A stretch of DNA of 64,000 nt from Altererythrobacter sp. (GTDB lineage: Bacteria; Pseudomonadota; Alphaproteobacteria; Sphingomonadales; Sphingomonadaceae), in NCBI GenBank assembly GCA_017308255.1, contig JAFKFN010000003.1:124001-188000 (forward strand), written 5' to 3'. The position numbers and the translations under genes are program-made. Shown here piece after piece: positions 1 to 10,382 of the stretch (its first letter is position 1; each line of letters begins with the position of its first letter). The notes under the pieces were generated by a model. That model had not been told where the DNA came from and ran no database searches. It worked only from the letters and a program-made list of their open reading frames with translations.

Positions 1-775
1 CCGCGATCCAGACTACGACGAAGTACAGCACGGCCGTGATTCCCAGAGTCAGGAACAGCGCGCGAGGCAAGGTTCGCGTCGGCTCCTTCAACTCCTCCGA
101 AATGTTGACCAAGTGCTCGAAGCCGAGGAACGCGAACACCGCCACCAGGCTCGATCCCAGCACTGAAACCCAGGCAGCAGCGTCGCCGGGACCAGGCACG
201 AGTTCAGGCAGCCGCTCAAGGGGCTCTCCGCCCATCATAGCGCCGGCGCCGATGATGACGGCGAGCCCACCGATCTCTATAACGGTCATCACCCCAGCGA
301 ACGTGACCGACTGCGTCGTCGCGAGGCACGACACCGCCCCCATGGCCAAGACCACCACGGCGATGATCCAGGAACCGGGCCAGTCGAGAAACGACGCGAT
401 ATAGCCAGCGCTGCCGCTGGCGATCGTGGCGGCGGATATCGTGGCCGTAGCGACCACCAAGAGCCCTACCGAGAGGCTGAGCCAACGGCGGTCGAATGCT
501 GCCTGGACGTAGGCCGCTTCGCTCGCGCTTACCGGCATGCGCGTGCCGAGCTCGGCGAAAGAGGCGGCGCTCAAGGCCATCGGTATGGCGGCGACGAGGA
601 AGGCCAGCGGAGCGTGCATCCCGCTCCGGTCCGCCATGACGCCGACCAGGACGTATATCCCGGCCCCGATCGTCACTCCGAGGCCGTAGAGAACCGCGTG
701 CGTCAGCGACAACGTGCGAACGAGGCCGCCCTGCCCTGCGGCTGCAGCCTGCGGCTGCAGCGGGGCGCCGCTCAC
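1..775 (-). CDS. APC-superfamily amino acid permease, 3' end cut off by window
   Basis: An inner-membrane transporter of the amino acid-polyamine-organocation type. The reading frame begins at a GTG at 775, with GAGAA seven bases upstream and an in-frame TAA shortly before it, and stays open to the window edge (about 258 codons seen). The glycine-rich first helix reads YGLGVTIGAGIYVLVG, the classical APC substrate-binding segment. Further on, AFLGFEHLVNISEE and a run of hydrophobic helices fit the same family. The substrate cannot be read from the sequence. It lies 31 bp downstream of the cytochrome c gene and may share its transcript. The C-terminal helices are outside the window. Confidence 0.72.
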   Translation of the reverse strand, partial: MSGAPLQPQAAAAGQGGLVRTLSLTHAVLYGLGVTIGAGIYVLVGVMADRSGMHAPLAFLVAAIPMALSAASFAELGTRMPVSASEAAYVQAAFDRRWLSLSVGLLVVATATISAATIASGSAGYIASFLDWPGSWIIAVVVLAMGAVSCLATTQSVTFAGVMTVIEIGGLAVIIGAGAMMGGEPLERLPELVPGPGDAAAWVSVLGSSLVAVFAFLGFEHLVNISEELKEPTRTLPRALFLTLGITAVLYFVVVWIA

Positions 776-806
776 GAGGTTCTCAATGCCGGGTTAACAG
801 GCGCGG

Positions 807-1232
807 TCACAGCGGTTCGAAACAGCGCGCCATCGCTTCCTCATCGGTCGATGGCTGAGCGCAGGGGTCGATCGACCTCAGATAGGAGAGCAGGTTGTCG
901 ACGTCGCGCGGCGACAGCCGGAAAGCCGGCATGCGCGCGTGAGCCACTTCGATGCCTCGGACGAACGCCCCTCGGAGGTCCTCGATCGCGTAGCGCTTGT
1001 AGAGGTCGCGCAGCGGTGGTGCCTCTGCGATGGCGCTGGCGCCGGTGAGGTCGATAGCGTGGCAGCGCGAGCACTGTTGCTCGGCGACTATCCTGCCCAG
1101 CTTTGCTTCGGGCGTTATCGGAGCCGCCTCGGACGGCAGCGCGCTGGCGGTGGAAGGCGCAGGGCGCTCTGCACAGCCTGCCGCCAGCGCGAAAGTCGCC
1201 AACGCCGCGATGAAAAATCCGGGATGCCTCAT
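807..1232 (-). CDS. Lipoprotein c-type cytochrome
   Basis: A small electron carrier of 141 aa. The ATG at 1232 is chosen because it gives a clean lipoprotein signal (hydrophobic stretch ending LAAGC, lipobox Cys near residue 19) and is preceded by GAGGGGT. One haem c site, CSRCH, lies near residue 54. The likely distal Met ligand is in the ARMPAF segment, and the C-terminal DVDNLLSYLRSI helix is typical of class I cytochromes c. It is expected to be anchored in the periplasmic membrane. It follows the ferric-reductase-like gene by 88 bp, so the two may work together, which is inference. A second pair of cysteines in the tail (DPCAQ, ARCFEPL) might form a disulfide. Confidence 0.82.
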   Translation of the reverse strand: MRHPGFFIAALATFALAAGCAERPAPSTASALPSEAAPITPEAKLGRIVAEQQCSRCHAIDLTGASAIAEAPPLRDLYKRYAIEDLRGAFVRGIEVAHARMPAFRLSPRDVDNLLSYLRSIDPCAQPSTDEEAMARCFEPL

Positions 1233-1320
1233 CTTAGACCCCTCGTCGGTTCGAGCTGTATCGACCCCATCTGGCAAGTCAGACGGTGAGGGCTTTGTTC
1301 GGGAGCAATGCGCCTGGAGG

Positions 1321-2580
1321 TCATCGGAAGGCAAACAGTTCGTGGCGAATGGCGCCGCTGCGAAGGCCATGATCGCTCGCGGCCCGGCGAACCGCATCCA
1401 GCAGCCCTCGGGGCCCGCACACCGCTATGTCGAGCCGCGACGCGTCCACGCTTTGCGCGATCTGCCCGAACCGCCGCGTGAACGCCTCGGATGAGGGGCC
1501 GGCACTTACCGGCACGAACTCAATACCCCGATCGCGGGCCATCGCCTCCAGGACGGACACGTCGGGGAATGTCCGGCCGGGCGTGAAGAAGTAGAACAGC
1601 GTCACTTGTTCGAAGCGGTCCGCCTCGCCATCCCGCATCCAGGCGATGAACGGCGATATTCCCACGCCCCCGCCGATCCAAATTTCCCGCTCACACTCCG
1701 GTTTCCGCTCGAAGCGGCCGTAGGGGGCATAGACGTCGGCGTGCATGCCGGGCTCGACCTCGGCGATCAGCTTCGTCGTGTAGTCGCCGAGCGCGCGGAT
1801 GACGAAGCTGATCCTCCCGTCCGCCGAAGGGGCTGAGGCGATCGTGAACGGATGCGGCTCGCGCAGCCCGTCTGCCTTCATACGCAGGAACCCGAAGTGG
1901 CCCGCGTGGAACCGCGCCCGGTGGCTCACCGGCTCGAGCTCGATCTCGGCCGCAGCGGATCCGCGCGAGACCTTGACGACCCGGTAGTGACCGTGGCGCG
2001 CCACCAGCGGGTAGAGCAACAGCTTGTAGGCGGCCGCAAGCAGGGCGAGTACCGAGAGCCCGGCAAGCCACAGCCCGGCGGCGCTACCGAGTTCGATCGG
2101 CGATTTAATGCTGAGCCAGTGGGCGACAACGACAAGGAACAGCGGTCCCGAAAGGCGGTGCCACCAGCGCCACACGCTGTACGGAATATTCCGGTTGAGC
2201 GCGAGGATCACGATCCCCATCAGCACGACGAAGCTGGCCTGTCGGACGAAGCGCGTCCAAGCCGGCGGCAAGGCCAGGATCGCTTCGGCCTGCCACAGCG
2301 GATCGCCGGCTTTGAAAAGCAGATGCACCGAGGCCAGTGCAAGTGCAAAGACACCCAGCCACTTGTGAGCTTCGTAGACCCGGTCCAGCCCGCCGAAGAG
2401 TCCTTCCATCATGGGCCAGCGTGCAGCCAGGATCGCTGCGGCGGCCATCAGTGCCAGAGCTGAAATCCCGCAAGCCAAACTAAGCGTCGCCGGAGTCCAC
2501 CAGGTTGCCGGCGGGACCTCCAATAGTGCGAGGCCTGAGCTAATCGCCACGATCCCGATAATCGCTTGCCACGACTTCAT
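1321..2580 (-). CDS. Ferric-reductase-like transmembrane flavocytochrome
   Basis: A 419-aa membrane oxidoreductase. The N-terminal half has about six hydrophobic helices with paired histidines (YEAHKWLGVFALALASVH, then WRWWHRLSGPLFLVVVAHW), the haem b ligand pattern of the ferric reductase/NADPH oxidase domain. The C-terminal half is an FAD/NAD(P)H reductase: the FAD-binding signature is REPHPFTIAS, the nucleotide site is WIGGGVGISPF, and the CGPRGLLDAV segment is typical of the ferredoxin-NADP reductase superfamily. It should move electrons from NAD(P)H across the inner membrane; the acceptor is unknown. The start at 2580 was preferred over an in-frame upstream start because it begins just before the first helix and has GGTGG upstream. 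The cytochrome c and permease genes follow on the same strand. Confidence 0.8.
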   Translation of the reverse strand: MKSWQAIIGIVAISSGLALLEVPPATWWTPATLSLACGISALALMAAAAILAARWPMMEGLFGGLDRVYEAHKWLGVFALALASVHLLFKAGDPLWQAEAILALPPAWTRFVRQASFVVLMGIVILALNRNIPYSVWRWWHRLSGPLFLVVVAHWLSIKSPIELGSAAGLWLAGLSVLALLAAAYKLLLYPLVARHGHYRVVKVSRGSAAAEIELEPVSHRARFHAGHFGFLRMKADGLREPHPFTIASAPSADGRISFVIRALGDYTTKLIAEVEPGMHADVYAPYGRFERKPECEREIWIGGGVGISPFIAWMRDGEADRFEQVTLFYFFTPGRTFPDVSVLEAMARDRGIEFVPVSAGPSSEAFTRRFGQIAQSVDASRLDIAVCGPRGLLDAVRRAASDHGLRSGAIRHELFAFR

Positions 2581-2772
2581 AATGCCACCGGCTCCGTGCT
2601 GCAGCACTCAAGGGCGAGCAGTGCGCCCAGCATGCATCCGAATGTCTGGCGCCGTCAAACTGGGTATCGTGGTGCCTCCCGCTTGATGAACCACGCCTGC
2701 CCGACATTTTGCCGCACCTACTGGCCCCGCCACACCTAACAGCAGGTCGGCTGATCGAACCTTCACCAGCAG

Positions 2773-4542
2773 CTAGATCAGACCACGTGCCAGCCAGAGA
2801 TCGTCCCGTTGAGGGGGCACTTCGTTCTCGCTTCTCTTTATCAAGCTTGAGAACGCCTCATCCTGTGAGAGGAAGACCTCGCCGCTGAGCTCTTCGAGGA
2901 ACGAGGAGCGCTGCAGCCGGTCCATGACCGGACCCTTCACCTCCGAGAGGTGCAGTCTGACGCCGGCATCCGCCAGCCGGTGATTGATTGCCTCGAGGCT
3001 TTCGAGCGCCGAGGCGTCGATCGAGTTCACGGCCGAGGCCATCAGCACGAGATGCTTCGCCTCGGGGTGGTCGGCCACCGTCTCGAGCACGAACTCCTCG
3101 AGCCAGCGGGCGTTGAGATAGGTTAGACTCTCGTCGATGCGGATCGTGAGCACGCGCGGATCGGTCAGGACCTTGTGCCGCTTGACGTTGCGGAAGTGTC
3201 CCGTCTCCGGCACGCGGCCGACGATCGCGGCATGGGGGCGCGACGAGCGCCACAGGTGGAGCGCCAGGCTGAGCCCAACGCCGGCGATCACACCCGGCTC
3301 GACCCCCAGCAGCAACGTCACGGCGATGGTAGCGGCCATAGCGGCGAAGTCCGCTCGCGAGTAGCGCCAGATGGTGCGCGGCGTCTTCAGGTCCACCAGG
3401 CTCAAGACAGCCACGATGATGGTCGCGGCCAGCGTCGCCAGGGGCAACGCGTAGAGCAGAGGCGTGAGGAACAGCGCGGCGATGGCGATGCCGACGGCGG
3501 TGAAGACGCCGGCGGCGGGCGTTTCGGCACCGGCGTCGAAGTTCACCACCGACCGCGCGAAGCCGCCAGTGACGGGATAGCCGCCGGAGAAGGAGGCGGC
3601 GACGTTGGCGGCGCCGAGGCCGATCAGCTCCTGGTCGGGATCGATCCGCTGGCGCTTCTTAGCCGCGAGAGTCTGCGCGACCGACACCGACTCAACGAAG
3701 CCGATGATCGACAGGAGCAGCGCAGGAATCGCCAGCTGCTGCCACAGGCCAGGGTCGAACAGCGGCACCGTCAGCGGCGGGAGGCTCTGGGGGATGCTTC
3801 CGACCACCCGGACGCCCTGCCGCTCCAGATCGAACACTACGACTGCGAGCGTCGCCGCCGCGACCGCGGCGATCGGGCCGGCCTTAGCGACGAGGTCGGC
3901 CGGGCGCGGCTGCAGCCCTGCCTTGGTCAGGAGCGGCTTCAGGCCCTTGCGGACCCAGAAGAGGAACGCCGTCGAGAGCACGCCGATGACCAGCGTCGGC
4001 AGATTGGTGTCGGGAAGGTTGGCCAGCAATGTCCCCACCAGCTCGGGCATCGCTTCGCCCGAAGCCGAGATGCCGAAGATCGCCTTGAGCTGGCTGGTGG
4101 CGATGATGATGCCGGATGCGGTGATGAAGCCGGAGACGACCGGATGCGACAGAAGGTTTGCCAGGAAGCCGAGCTTGAGCACGCCCATCAGCAGCAGGAT
4201 CAGGCCCGAAAGCAGCGCCAGCACCAGCGCCGCGGCGATGAATTCGGCGCTGCCTGGAGGCGCCACGCTGCTCGCGGCGGTCAGAGTCATCAGCGAGATG
4301 ACGGCCACGGGCCCGACCGCGAGCGTGCGGCTGGTGCCGAACAGCGCATAGGCGATGATGGGGAGGATCGAAGCGTAGAGGCCGACTTCGGGCGGCAGCC
4401 CCGCGAGCATCGCATAAGCGAGGCTCTGCGGGATCAGCATGATGGTGACGATGCCGGCCGCGACGAGATCATTGGTGAGCGCGCTGCCGTTGTAGGCGCA
4501 CCCCCAGTCGAGGATCGGGAGGTAGCGGGCAAGGCGCGGCAT
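2773..4542 (-). CDS. SulP-family anion (sulfate) permease with STAS domain
   Basis: A 589-aa inner-membrane anion transporter. Residues about 10-430 are hydrophobic and include the SulP hallmarks GIVTIMLIPQSLAYAMLAGL and ALFGTSRTLAVGPVAVISLM. Residues about 450-570 form a STAS domain (RIDESLTYLNARWLEEFV, then MASAVNSIDASALESL). The ATG at 4542 is chosen because longer versions add an Arg-rich, non-homologous tail that overlaps the preceding gene. It is the last gene of the sulfide-responsive operon, 23 bp after the TIGR01244 gene, so sulfate or sulfite movement is the natural guess. SulP proteins also carry bicarbonate and other anions. Confidence 0.88.
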   Translation of the reverse strand: MPRLARYLPILDWGCAYNGSALTNDLVAAGIVTIMLIPQSLAYAMLAGLPPEVGLYASILPIIAYALFGTSRTLAVGPVAVISLMTLTAASSVAPPGSAEFIAAALVLALLSGLILLLMGVLKLGFLANLLSHPVVSGFITASGIIIATSQLKAIFGISASGEAMPELVGTLLANLPDTNLPTLVIGVLSTAFLFWVRKGLKPLLTKAGLQPRPADLVAKAGPIAAVAAATLAVVVFDLERQGVRVVGSIPQSLPPLTVPLFDPGLWQQLAIPALLLSIIGFVESVSVAQTLAAKKRQRIDPDQELIGLGAANVAASFSGGYPVTGGFARSVVNFDAGAETPAAGVFTAVGIAIAALFLTPLLYALPLATLAATIIVAVLSLVDLKTPRTIWRYSRADFAAMAATIAVTLLLGVEPGVIAGVGLSLALHLWRSSRPHAAIVGRVPETGHFRNVKRHKVLTDPRVLTIRIDESLTYLNARWLEEFVLETVADHPEAKHLVLMASAVNSIDASALESLEAINHRLADAGVRLHLSEVKGPVMDRLQRSSFLEELSGEVFLSQDEAFSSLIKRSENEVPPQRDDLWLARGLI

Positions 4543-4565
4543 GATCGGGCGGGCCTCGGCGCCCC

Positions 4566-4985
4566 TCAGCGCTTCGCCAGGCGGTCGCGCAACGCTGCGA
4601 TGTCGTAGCCAGCATCTGCAGCCGTGCGGATCAACTCGTCGGCCGGGCGCTGATCGGCGTTCGACAATGCCCAGAGCGAGGCCGATCGCGCGCCCGTCCG
4701 GCAAAAGCCGACGATCGGACCGGGAAGCTCCTCGAGTGCGGATCCGAAACGCGCGGCGTCCTCGTCGGTGATGGCGCCTGGCGTCACTGGAATGTGGCGC
4801 GCTTCCATGCCCGCATCATGTGCGGCTCGCTCGATCGTCGCCCAGTCGGGTTGATTCGGCTCTTCCCCGTCGGGACGGTTGCTGATCACCGAGCGAAAGC
4901 CCGCAGCGGCGAGAGCTTGCATGTCCGCCGGATCGATCTGCGGGGTGACCGACAGGCGATCGGAGAGGCGCTTGGGTTGTGTCAT
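4566..4985 (-). CDS. TIGR01244/DUF442 sulfurtransferase-phosphatase-like protein
   Basis: A 139-aa cytosolic protein of the DUF442 fold, which in some BigR-controlled loci is fused to the metallo-beta-lactamase-like persulfide enzyme (Blh). Its signature loop is GFCRTGARSASLW, where Cys95 and Arg100 form a CX4R rhodanese/phosphatase-type catalytic loop. SVISNRPDGEEPNQP near residue 32 is the other family motif. The start at 4985 overlaps the upstream stop as ATGA, showing translational coupling. In this operon it probably handles sulfane sulfur produced from persulfide; that role is inference from neighbours. Confidence 0.85.
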   Translation of the reverse strand: MTQPKRLSDRLSVTPQIDPADMQALAAAGFRSVISNRPDGEEPNQPDWATIERAAHDAGMEARHIPVTPGAITDEDAARFGSALEELPGPIVGFCRTGARSASLWALSNADQRPADELIRTAADAGYDIAALRDRLAKR

Positions 4986-5416
4986 GAGGCGACCTTTCGT
5001 TCCATGGTGACTTTCTGGAGCAGCATGCCCGCGAGCATGGCTGCGACGAACGGGATGGCATGCACCGGCGACAGCACGAGCGACGCCACGGCAGGGCCCG
5101 GGCACAGGCCGGCAATGCCCCAGCCGATGCCGAACAGGGCGGCGCCGGCAATCAGGCGCGGATCGAGATCAGTCCGGTCTGGAAGGGCAAACTTTTCGCC
5201 GAACACGGGCTTTGTCATGCGCGCCTGGATGCGCCAGGCCGCCGCCATGACCAGGACCGCGCCGCCCATGACGAAAGCGAGCGTCGGATCCCAATTGCCG
5301 AACAGGTCAAGAAAGCCGCGCACCCGCTGCGGATCGGTCATGCCGGACACGGTAAGGCCCATTCCGAAGAGGAACCCCGAGGCAACGGGCGGCAGAAGTT
5401 TGCGGGTCAGAGACAT
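4982..5416 (-). CDS. YeeE/YedE-family sulfur transporter half (DUF6691 type)
   Basis: A 144-aa membrane protein with about four hydrophobic helices. The N-terminus [31 protein letters not shown] and the second half [15 protein letters not shown] are the conserved YeeE/YedE repeats, and the Cys in LCPGPA is the likely sulfur-relay residue. This short form is normally paired with the other half-size YeeE encoded immediately upstream (one base apart here). Together they probably move thiosulfate or another sulfur species across the inner membrane, as shown for full-length YeeE. The stop overlaps the next start as ATGA. Confidence 0.87.
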   Translation of the reverse strand: MSLTRKLLPPVASGFLFGMGLTVSGMTDPQRVRGFLDLFGNWDPTLAFVMGGAVLVMAAAWRIQARMTKPVFGEKFALPDRTDLDPRLIAGAALFGIGWGIAGLCPGPAVASLVLSPVHAIPFVAAMLAGMLLQKVTMERKVAS

Positions 5417-5417
5417 G

Positions 5418-5851
5418 TCAGGCTCCGATAAGCGACATAATGAAGACGGTAGCGATGCCGGCCGCCATGAAGGTGGCGGTCGCCACGATCGAGCGCTGCG
5501 ACAGCCGGCTGACGCCGCACACGCCGTGGCCGCTTGTGCAGCCGCTGCCCATCCGGGTGCCGAAGCCGACCAGGAGGCCGGCAGCGATCAGCAGGGGCCA
5601 GCCGGCGAACACCGCCGGCTCCCAATCGGTAGCAAGACGGATCGCCAGCGCCCCGAGCGGGAGGCCGACGATGAAGCCCCAGGCGCTCGTGCGCGCCATG
5701 CTTCCTTCGGCGATGCCAGCGCCGCGGGCGAGAATACCTGATACCCCCGCAATCCGTCCCGCGCCGAGCAGCATGAGCGCTGCCGCTAGCCCAATCAGTA
5801 GGCCGCCGATCAGGCCCTGCAGCGGAGCGGCATCAGGGAAGCCGGGGAGCA

Positions 5852-5852
<1 letters not shown>
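5418..5852 (-). CDS. YeeE/YedE-family sulfur transporter half
   Basis: The partner of the preceding half-transporter, 144 aa. It has an N-terminal [21 protein letters not shown] helix pair and the hallmark [12 protein letters not shown], in which two cysteines sit in the membrane pathway of YeeE proteins. The ATG at 5852 overlaps the TGA of the metallohydrolase gene (TGATG); a GTG one codon earlier is possible. Separate N- and C-type halves side by side are common in proteobacterial sulfide-detoxification loci. The substrate is inferred to be thiosulfate or a related sulfur anion. Confidence 0.87.
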
Positions 5853-6777
<925 letters not shown>

Positions 6778-6781
<4 letters not shown>

Positions 6782-7149
6782 GCTTTCTCTCCGGCTTGGA
6801 GGCTGGGGTTGGTTTCCCGGCCGAGTTCGGGGCAGTAGATCTGGTGAAGGAGCGCGAGGATCTGTTCGGCTCTGGGGTCGCAGACGCGATAGAACACCGA
6901 CTGCGCCTCCTTTCGAGTGGCGACGAGGCCCTCCTCGCGCAGTTTGGCAAGGTGCTGGGACAGCGCGGACTGGCTGAGCCCGACACGGTCGATCAATTCG
7001 CCCACCGACAACTCGCCTGCCTCCGCGAGGTAGCAGAGAACAAGTAGGCGGCATTTGTTCGCCAGCAGCTTGAGCAGGTTCGCAGCCTCGCCCGCCTGAC
7101 GCGCGAAATCCGCCGCTGGTATGTCACTGGTAGGCAATTCGATCTCCAT
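6778..7149 (-). CDS. ArsR-family persulfide-responsive repressor, BigR/SqrR-like
   Basis: A 123-aa winged-helix regulator. The recognition helix is in LSQSALSQHLAKLREEGLV, and the wing is KEAQSVFYRV. Cysteines lie at 33, 39, 90 and 106. The pair Cys39 (LLVLCYL) and Cys106 (IYCPEL) matches the position and spacing of the two redox cysteines of SqrR/BigR, which form a tetrasulfide bridge on reacting with persulfides and release DNA. It heads the sulfur operon, and its own start codon lies inside a 31-bp dyad (7148-7178), so autorepression of the whole operon is likely. Confidence 0.88.
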
Positions 7150-7178
7150 TAGATGAGCCTAATTTAGGCAACGCTAAT
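7148..7178. promoter_or_regulatory. Symmetric 31-bp operator of the BigR-like regulator
   Basis: A nested dyad centred on 7163. The inner arms GCCTAA (7157-7162) and TTAGGC (7164-7169) are perfect. The outer arms ATTAG (7148-7152) and CTAAT (7174-7178) are also perfect and equidistant from the centre. It overlaps the ATG of the regulator gene, so a bound dimer would block transcription or initiation of the sulfur operon. Symmetry is seen directly; binding is inferred. Confidence 0.65.
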
Positions 7179-7179
7179 G

Positions 7180-7488
7180 AAAGTTCAAGACTGCCCTTGA
7201 GGAGTTTGGGCCAAGTGTTGGATCACCTGCTCGAGCCTGCTCCGCACTTCTGTGGCAGCCGAAGCCACAGGCGCGGATTATCGATGGCCTGCATGGAGGC
7301 AACCGGATCAATCGCGGTGGCGTCGGTGCGACCGGAGCCAACTTCCTGCACCACGACATTGCAGGGAGCATGGTTCCAACTTTGTCCTCAACCTGCAAAG
7401 CAATGCAACTAATCTTCGCCCGAGTGAGGGGAGCTGCCATGCGCCGGCCACCAACGGTCCTGGTGCGGGTGAGCGGTGCGACCTTGCG
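7180..7488. other. Intergenic stretch without a convincing gene
   Basis: This lies between the divergent sulfur and arsenic operons. Open frames here on both strands lack family resemblance and plausible ribosome binding sites. Promoters for both operons must lie at its two ends. It may hold decayed gene remnants, but none could be recognised. Confidence 0.4.
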
Positions 7489-7511
7489 CTTGCATAGTAC
7501 AAGCATACTTG
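7489..7511. promoter_or_regulatory. Candidate ArsR operator upstream of the arsenic operon
   Basis: Overlapping dyads made of CTTG (7489-7492), CAAG (7500-7503) and CTTG (7508-7511). CAAGCATACTTG is a palindrome with a four-base centre, ending 13 bases before the arsR ATG. The location and the AT-rich dyad fit an ArsR-family operator. Not tested. Confidence 0.45.
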
Positions 7512-7524
7512 CAATATCTCGCTG

Positions 7525-7875
7525 ATGAATGACGATACCGCAGTGATCGCTCTCTCAGCGCTCGCTCATGCCGACCGCCTGAGTGCCTTCCGTCTGCTCG
7601 TTAGAGCGGGTCCGAGTGGCATGGCGTCGGGAGAGATCGCTGAGGCATTGTCTATCCCGCCGACGCGGATGAGCTTCCATTTGGCCACACTGGAACGCGC
7701 CAAACTGCTTCGCTCGTGGCGGGACGGGCGCCGCATCCTCTACGCGGCGAGTTACGAAGACATGCGTCAGCTCCTCGCGTTCCTCACCGAGGACTGCTGC
7801 TCTGGCAAGCCGGAGATTTGCGGGAACCTCGGCGACGACCTCGTTCCCTCCTGCTCGTCGGAGTCCTGCTCGTGA
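7525..7875 (+). CDS. arsR: ArsR-family arsenic-responsive repressor
   Basis: A 116-aa winged-helix repressor that heads the arsenic operon. The helix-turn-helix spans about residues 37-62 (GEIAEALSIPPTRMSFHLATLE), and the wing is RDGRRILYAA. Metalloid binding is shown by the C-terminal EDCCSGKPEIC (Cys91, Cys92, Cys99), the arrangement of the alphaproteobacterial ArsR group that binds As(III) near the C-terminus rather than in helix alpha-3. A further CSSESCS tail adds cysteines. Its TGA overlaps the GTG of arsC, so translation is coupled. Confidence 0.9.
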   Translation: MNDDTAVIALSALAHADRLSAFRLLVRAGPSGMASGEIAEALSIPPTRMSFHLATLERAKLLRSWRDGRRILYAASYEDMRQLLAFLTEDCCSGKPEICGNLGDDLVPSCSSESCS

Positions 7876-8285
7876 CCGTCACGATCTATCACAACCCCGC
7901 CTGCGGAACCTCGCGCAACACGCTGGAGATGATCCGCCGGTCGGGTGAAGAACCAGAGGTCGTCGAGTATCGGCAGACACCGCCGAGCCGAGAGCGTCTG
8001 GTGGAGCTGATCGGGGCCATGGGCATTCGCCCACGGGAGCTCCTGCGGGAGAAGGGCACCCCCTACGCCGAACTCGGTCTGGGCGATCCGGCCCTTTCCG
8101 ACGACGATATCGTCGATGCGATGATGGTGCACCCGATCCTGATCAACCGCCCGATCGTCGTTACCGAGAAGGGGGCGGCCCTCTGCCGCCCGTCGGAGAA
8201 GGTGCTATCGCTTCTCTCCAACCCTGTCGCCACCTTCACCAAGGAGGACGGCGAAACCGTTGCGGCACCCGGTGCGCCCGCGTGA
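7872..8285 (+). CDS. arsC: Arsenate reductase, glutaredoxin-dependent ArsC family
   Basis: A 137-aa cytosolic enzyme that reduces arsenate to arsenite using glutathione/glutaredoxin. The catalytic loop is [11 protein letters not shown] with Cys11, and the substrate arginines lie in ILINRPIV and CRPSEKV, as in the E. coli plasmid R773 ArsC family. The GTG start at 7872 overlaps the arsR stop (GTGA). The alternative ATG upstream lies in another context inside arsR and would add unrelated residues. The stop again overlaps the next GTG. Confidence 0.94.
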   Translation: MTVTIYHNPACGTSRNTLEMIRRSGEEPEVVEYRQTPPSRERLVELIGAMGIRPRELLREKGTPYAELGLGDPALSDDDIVDAMMVHPILINRPIVVTEKGAALCRPSEKVLSLLSNPVATFTKEDGETVAAPGAPA

Positions 8286-9007
8286 CGGAGCCCGTCTCCC
8301 TGGACCTTCCGAGCGTCGAACTTGCCCAGCTCCATCCGATCGACGTCGTGGCGCTGGTGCGGCCCGGCGACCCCACACACCGGCCGCGCATTCTCGTTCT
8401 CTACGGCTCGATCCGCGAGCGGTCCTATTCGCGCCTCCTGTCCGAGGAAGCCGGCCGCCTGCTCTGCTGGTTCGGATGCGAGGTGCGAACCTTCGACCCG
8501 CGCGGCCTTCCGCTCCCCGACGGTGCCGAGCCGGATCACCCCAAGGTGAAAGAGCTTCGCGATCTCGCCGACTGGTCCGAGGGCATGGTCTGGGTCAGCC
8601 CGGAGCGCCACGGCGCCATGACCGGGATCATGAAGGCGCAGATCGACTGGATACCGCTCGCTCTCGGCGCCAGGCGTCCGACGCAGGGCAAGACGCTTGC
8701 TGTCATGGAAGTGTCCGGCGGCTCTCAGAGCTTCAACGCGGTGAACCAGATGCGCATTCTCGGGCGATGGATGCGCATGGTGACGATCCCGAACCAGTCA
8801 TCCGTCGCCAAGGCTTTCCTTGAGTTCGACGAAGCAGGCCGGATGAAGCCTTCCTCGTACTATCAGCGGGTCGTCGACGTTTGCGAGGAGCTGGTGAAGT
8901 TCACGTATCTCGTGCGCGGCCGGTCTGCCTATCTCACCGACCGCTACTCCGAGCGGGCCGAGAGCGCCGAAAAGCTGTCCGAGCGCGTGAACCAGCGCTC
9001 AATCTAA
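8282..9007 (+). CDS. arsH: NADPH-dependent FMN oxidoreductase ArsH
   Basis: A 241-aa flavoprotein. The flavin phosphate loop is [14 protein letters not shown], and [20 protein letters not shown] and [16 protein letters not shown] are diagnostic ArsH segments. ArsH oxidises trivalent organoarsenicals and protects against methylarsenite. The GTG at 8282 overlaps the arsC stop. Homologues are usually 230-250 aa, so it is complete. It is co-transcribed with arsR, arsC and probably arsB, which starts 18 bp later. Confidence 0.94.
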   Translation: MTEPVSLDLPSVELAQLHPIDVVALVRPGDPTHRPRILVLYGSIRERSYSRLLSEEAGRLLCWFGCEVRTFDPRGLPLPDGAEPDHPKVKELRDLADWSEGMVWVSPERHGAMTGIMKAQIDWIPLALGARRPTQGKTLAVMEVSGGSQSFNAVNQMRILGRWMRMVTIPNQSSVAKAFLEFDEAGRMKPSSYYQRVVDVCEELVKFTYLVRGRSAYLTDRYSERAESAEKLSERVNQRSI

Positions 9008-9025
9008 GCTTTACCGGACGCTCCC

Positions 9026-10330
9026 ATGCTCGCCCTTGCGATCTTCGTAGCCACTCTCGTCATGGTCATTTGGCAGCCCCGGGGCTTGGGCATCGGGTGG
9101 TCGGCACTTGCGGGTGCGGCTGTGGCGCTGCTTCTTGGCGTCGTTGATTGGAGCGATGTTGGGACGGTCTGGCGCATCGTCTGGGATGCGACATTCACGT
9201 TCGTCGCCCTGATCGTCATCTCCCTCATTCTCGACGAGGCCGGATTCTTTGCATGGGCTGCGCTGCACGTCGCACGCTGGGGAGGAGGAAACGGACGACG
9301 CCTCTTTCCTCTGATCGTGATCCTCGGCGCCGCCATCGCCGCCGTCTTTGCGAACGATGGCGCGGCGTTGCTCCTCACGCCGATCGTCCTCGCCATCCTC
9401 CTCCGCCTCGACTTCCCACCGGCCGCCGCGCTCGCTTTCGTGATCGCCTGCGGGTTCGTCGCCGACACCACCAGCTTGCCGTTGGTGGTGTCAAACCTTG
9501 TGAACATCGTCACAGCGAACTTCTTCGACGTCTCGTTCGGCCGCTACGCTGCGGTCATGGTGCCGGTGAACCTCGTATCGCTGGCGGCAACGCTTCTCGT
9601 CCTGTGGGTCTGGTTCCGCCGCGACATTCCAGCGTCCTATCGCGTTGCTGATCTGGATGAGCCGCGCCAAGCCATTCGCGATCAGGCTGTGTTCCGGGCG
9701 GCGTTCCCGCTTCTCGGGCTCCTGCTTGTCGCCTATTTTGTGACCGGTCCGATGGGCGTGCCCATCGCGTTCGTGACAAGCGCCGCAGCCCTCGTCCTCC
9801 TCGCGGTCGCCGGGCGCTGGTTCTCCGGCGGGCGCGGTGCGGTGGTAGACTTGGCCGGGGTATTGCGAGGCGCGCCCTGGCAGATCGTCCTCTTCTCGGT
9901 CGGCATGTATCTCGTCGTCTACGGCTTGGGAAATGCTGGGCTGACCGCCATCGCCGCCGGCGTCCTCCAGTGGCTTGCGGACCAGGGTACGTTTGTTGCC
10001 ACCATCGGCACGGGCTTTGTCGTCGCGGCGCTCGCCTCCGTGATGAACAACATGCCTGCCACTCTCGTTGGCGCACTCGCGATCGACCAGGCCAACGTAG
10101 CTCCCCTGACCCGCGAGCTGATGATCTATGCAAACGTCGTCGGCAACGACCTCGGACCCAAGTTTACGCCCATCGGATCGCTCGCAACCCTCCTCTGGCT
10201 CCACGTGCTCGCGGGCAAGGGCCAGAAGATCACCTGGGGCCAATACATGAAGGTCGGTCTGGTCCTCACTCCACCCGTCCTTCTTGCGACACTCGCGGCG
10301 CTCTGGGTTTGGCTTCCGATCGTGTCGTGA
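9026..10330 (+). CDS. arsB: Arsenite efflux permease ArsB
   Basis: A 434-aa inner-membrane arsenite exporter with about 12 hydrophobic segments. ArsB landmarks are [29 protein letters not shown] and [12 protein letters not shown], with [18 protein letters not shown] near the end. It pumps As(OH)3 out after ArsC reduction, completing the detoxification set. The ATG at 9026 has only a weak upstream GGACG, so translation may rely on coupling to arsH. No ArsA ATPase is encoded, so it should run on membrane potential alone. It converges with the DUF2493 gene. Confidence 0.94.
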   Translation: MLALAIFVATLVMVIWQPRGLGIGWSALAGAAVALLLGVVDWSDVGTVWRIVWDATFTFVALIVISLILDEAGFFAWAALHVARWGGGNGRRLFPLIVILGAAIAAVFANDGAALLLTPIVLAILLRLDFPPAAALAFVIACGFVADTTSLPLVVSNLVNIVTANFFDVSFGRYAAVMVPVNLVSLAATLLVLWVWFRRDIPASYRVADLDEPRQAIRDQAVFRAAFPLLGLLLVAYFVTGPMGVPIAFVTSAAALVLLAVAGRWFSGGRGAVVDLAGVLRGAPWQIVLFSVGMYLVVYGLGNAGLTAIAAGVLQWLADQGTFVATIGTGFVVAALASVMNNMPATLVGALAIDQANVAPLTRELMIYANVVGNDLGPKFTPIGSLATLLWLHVLAGKGQKITWGQYMKVGLVLTPPVLLATLAALWVWLPIVS

Positions 10331-10382
10331 AGTCGGCTTTCGGGATATGGTCGGCAGGCTCCCACGTCCGAAGTGAGGGCGC

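Noticed and set aside
7174-7506. A 110-codon minus-strand frame in the gap between sulfur and arsenic operons
   Set aside because: No family resemblance, Arg/Pro-rich composition and it would cover both candidate operators.
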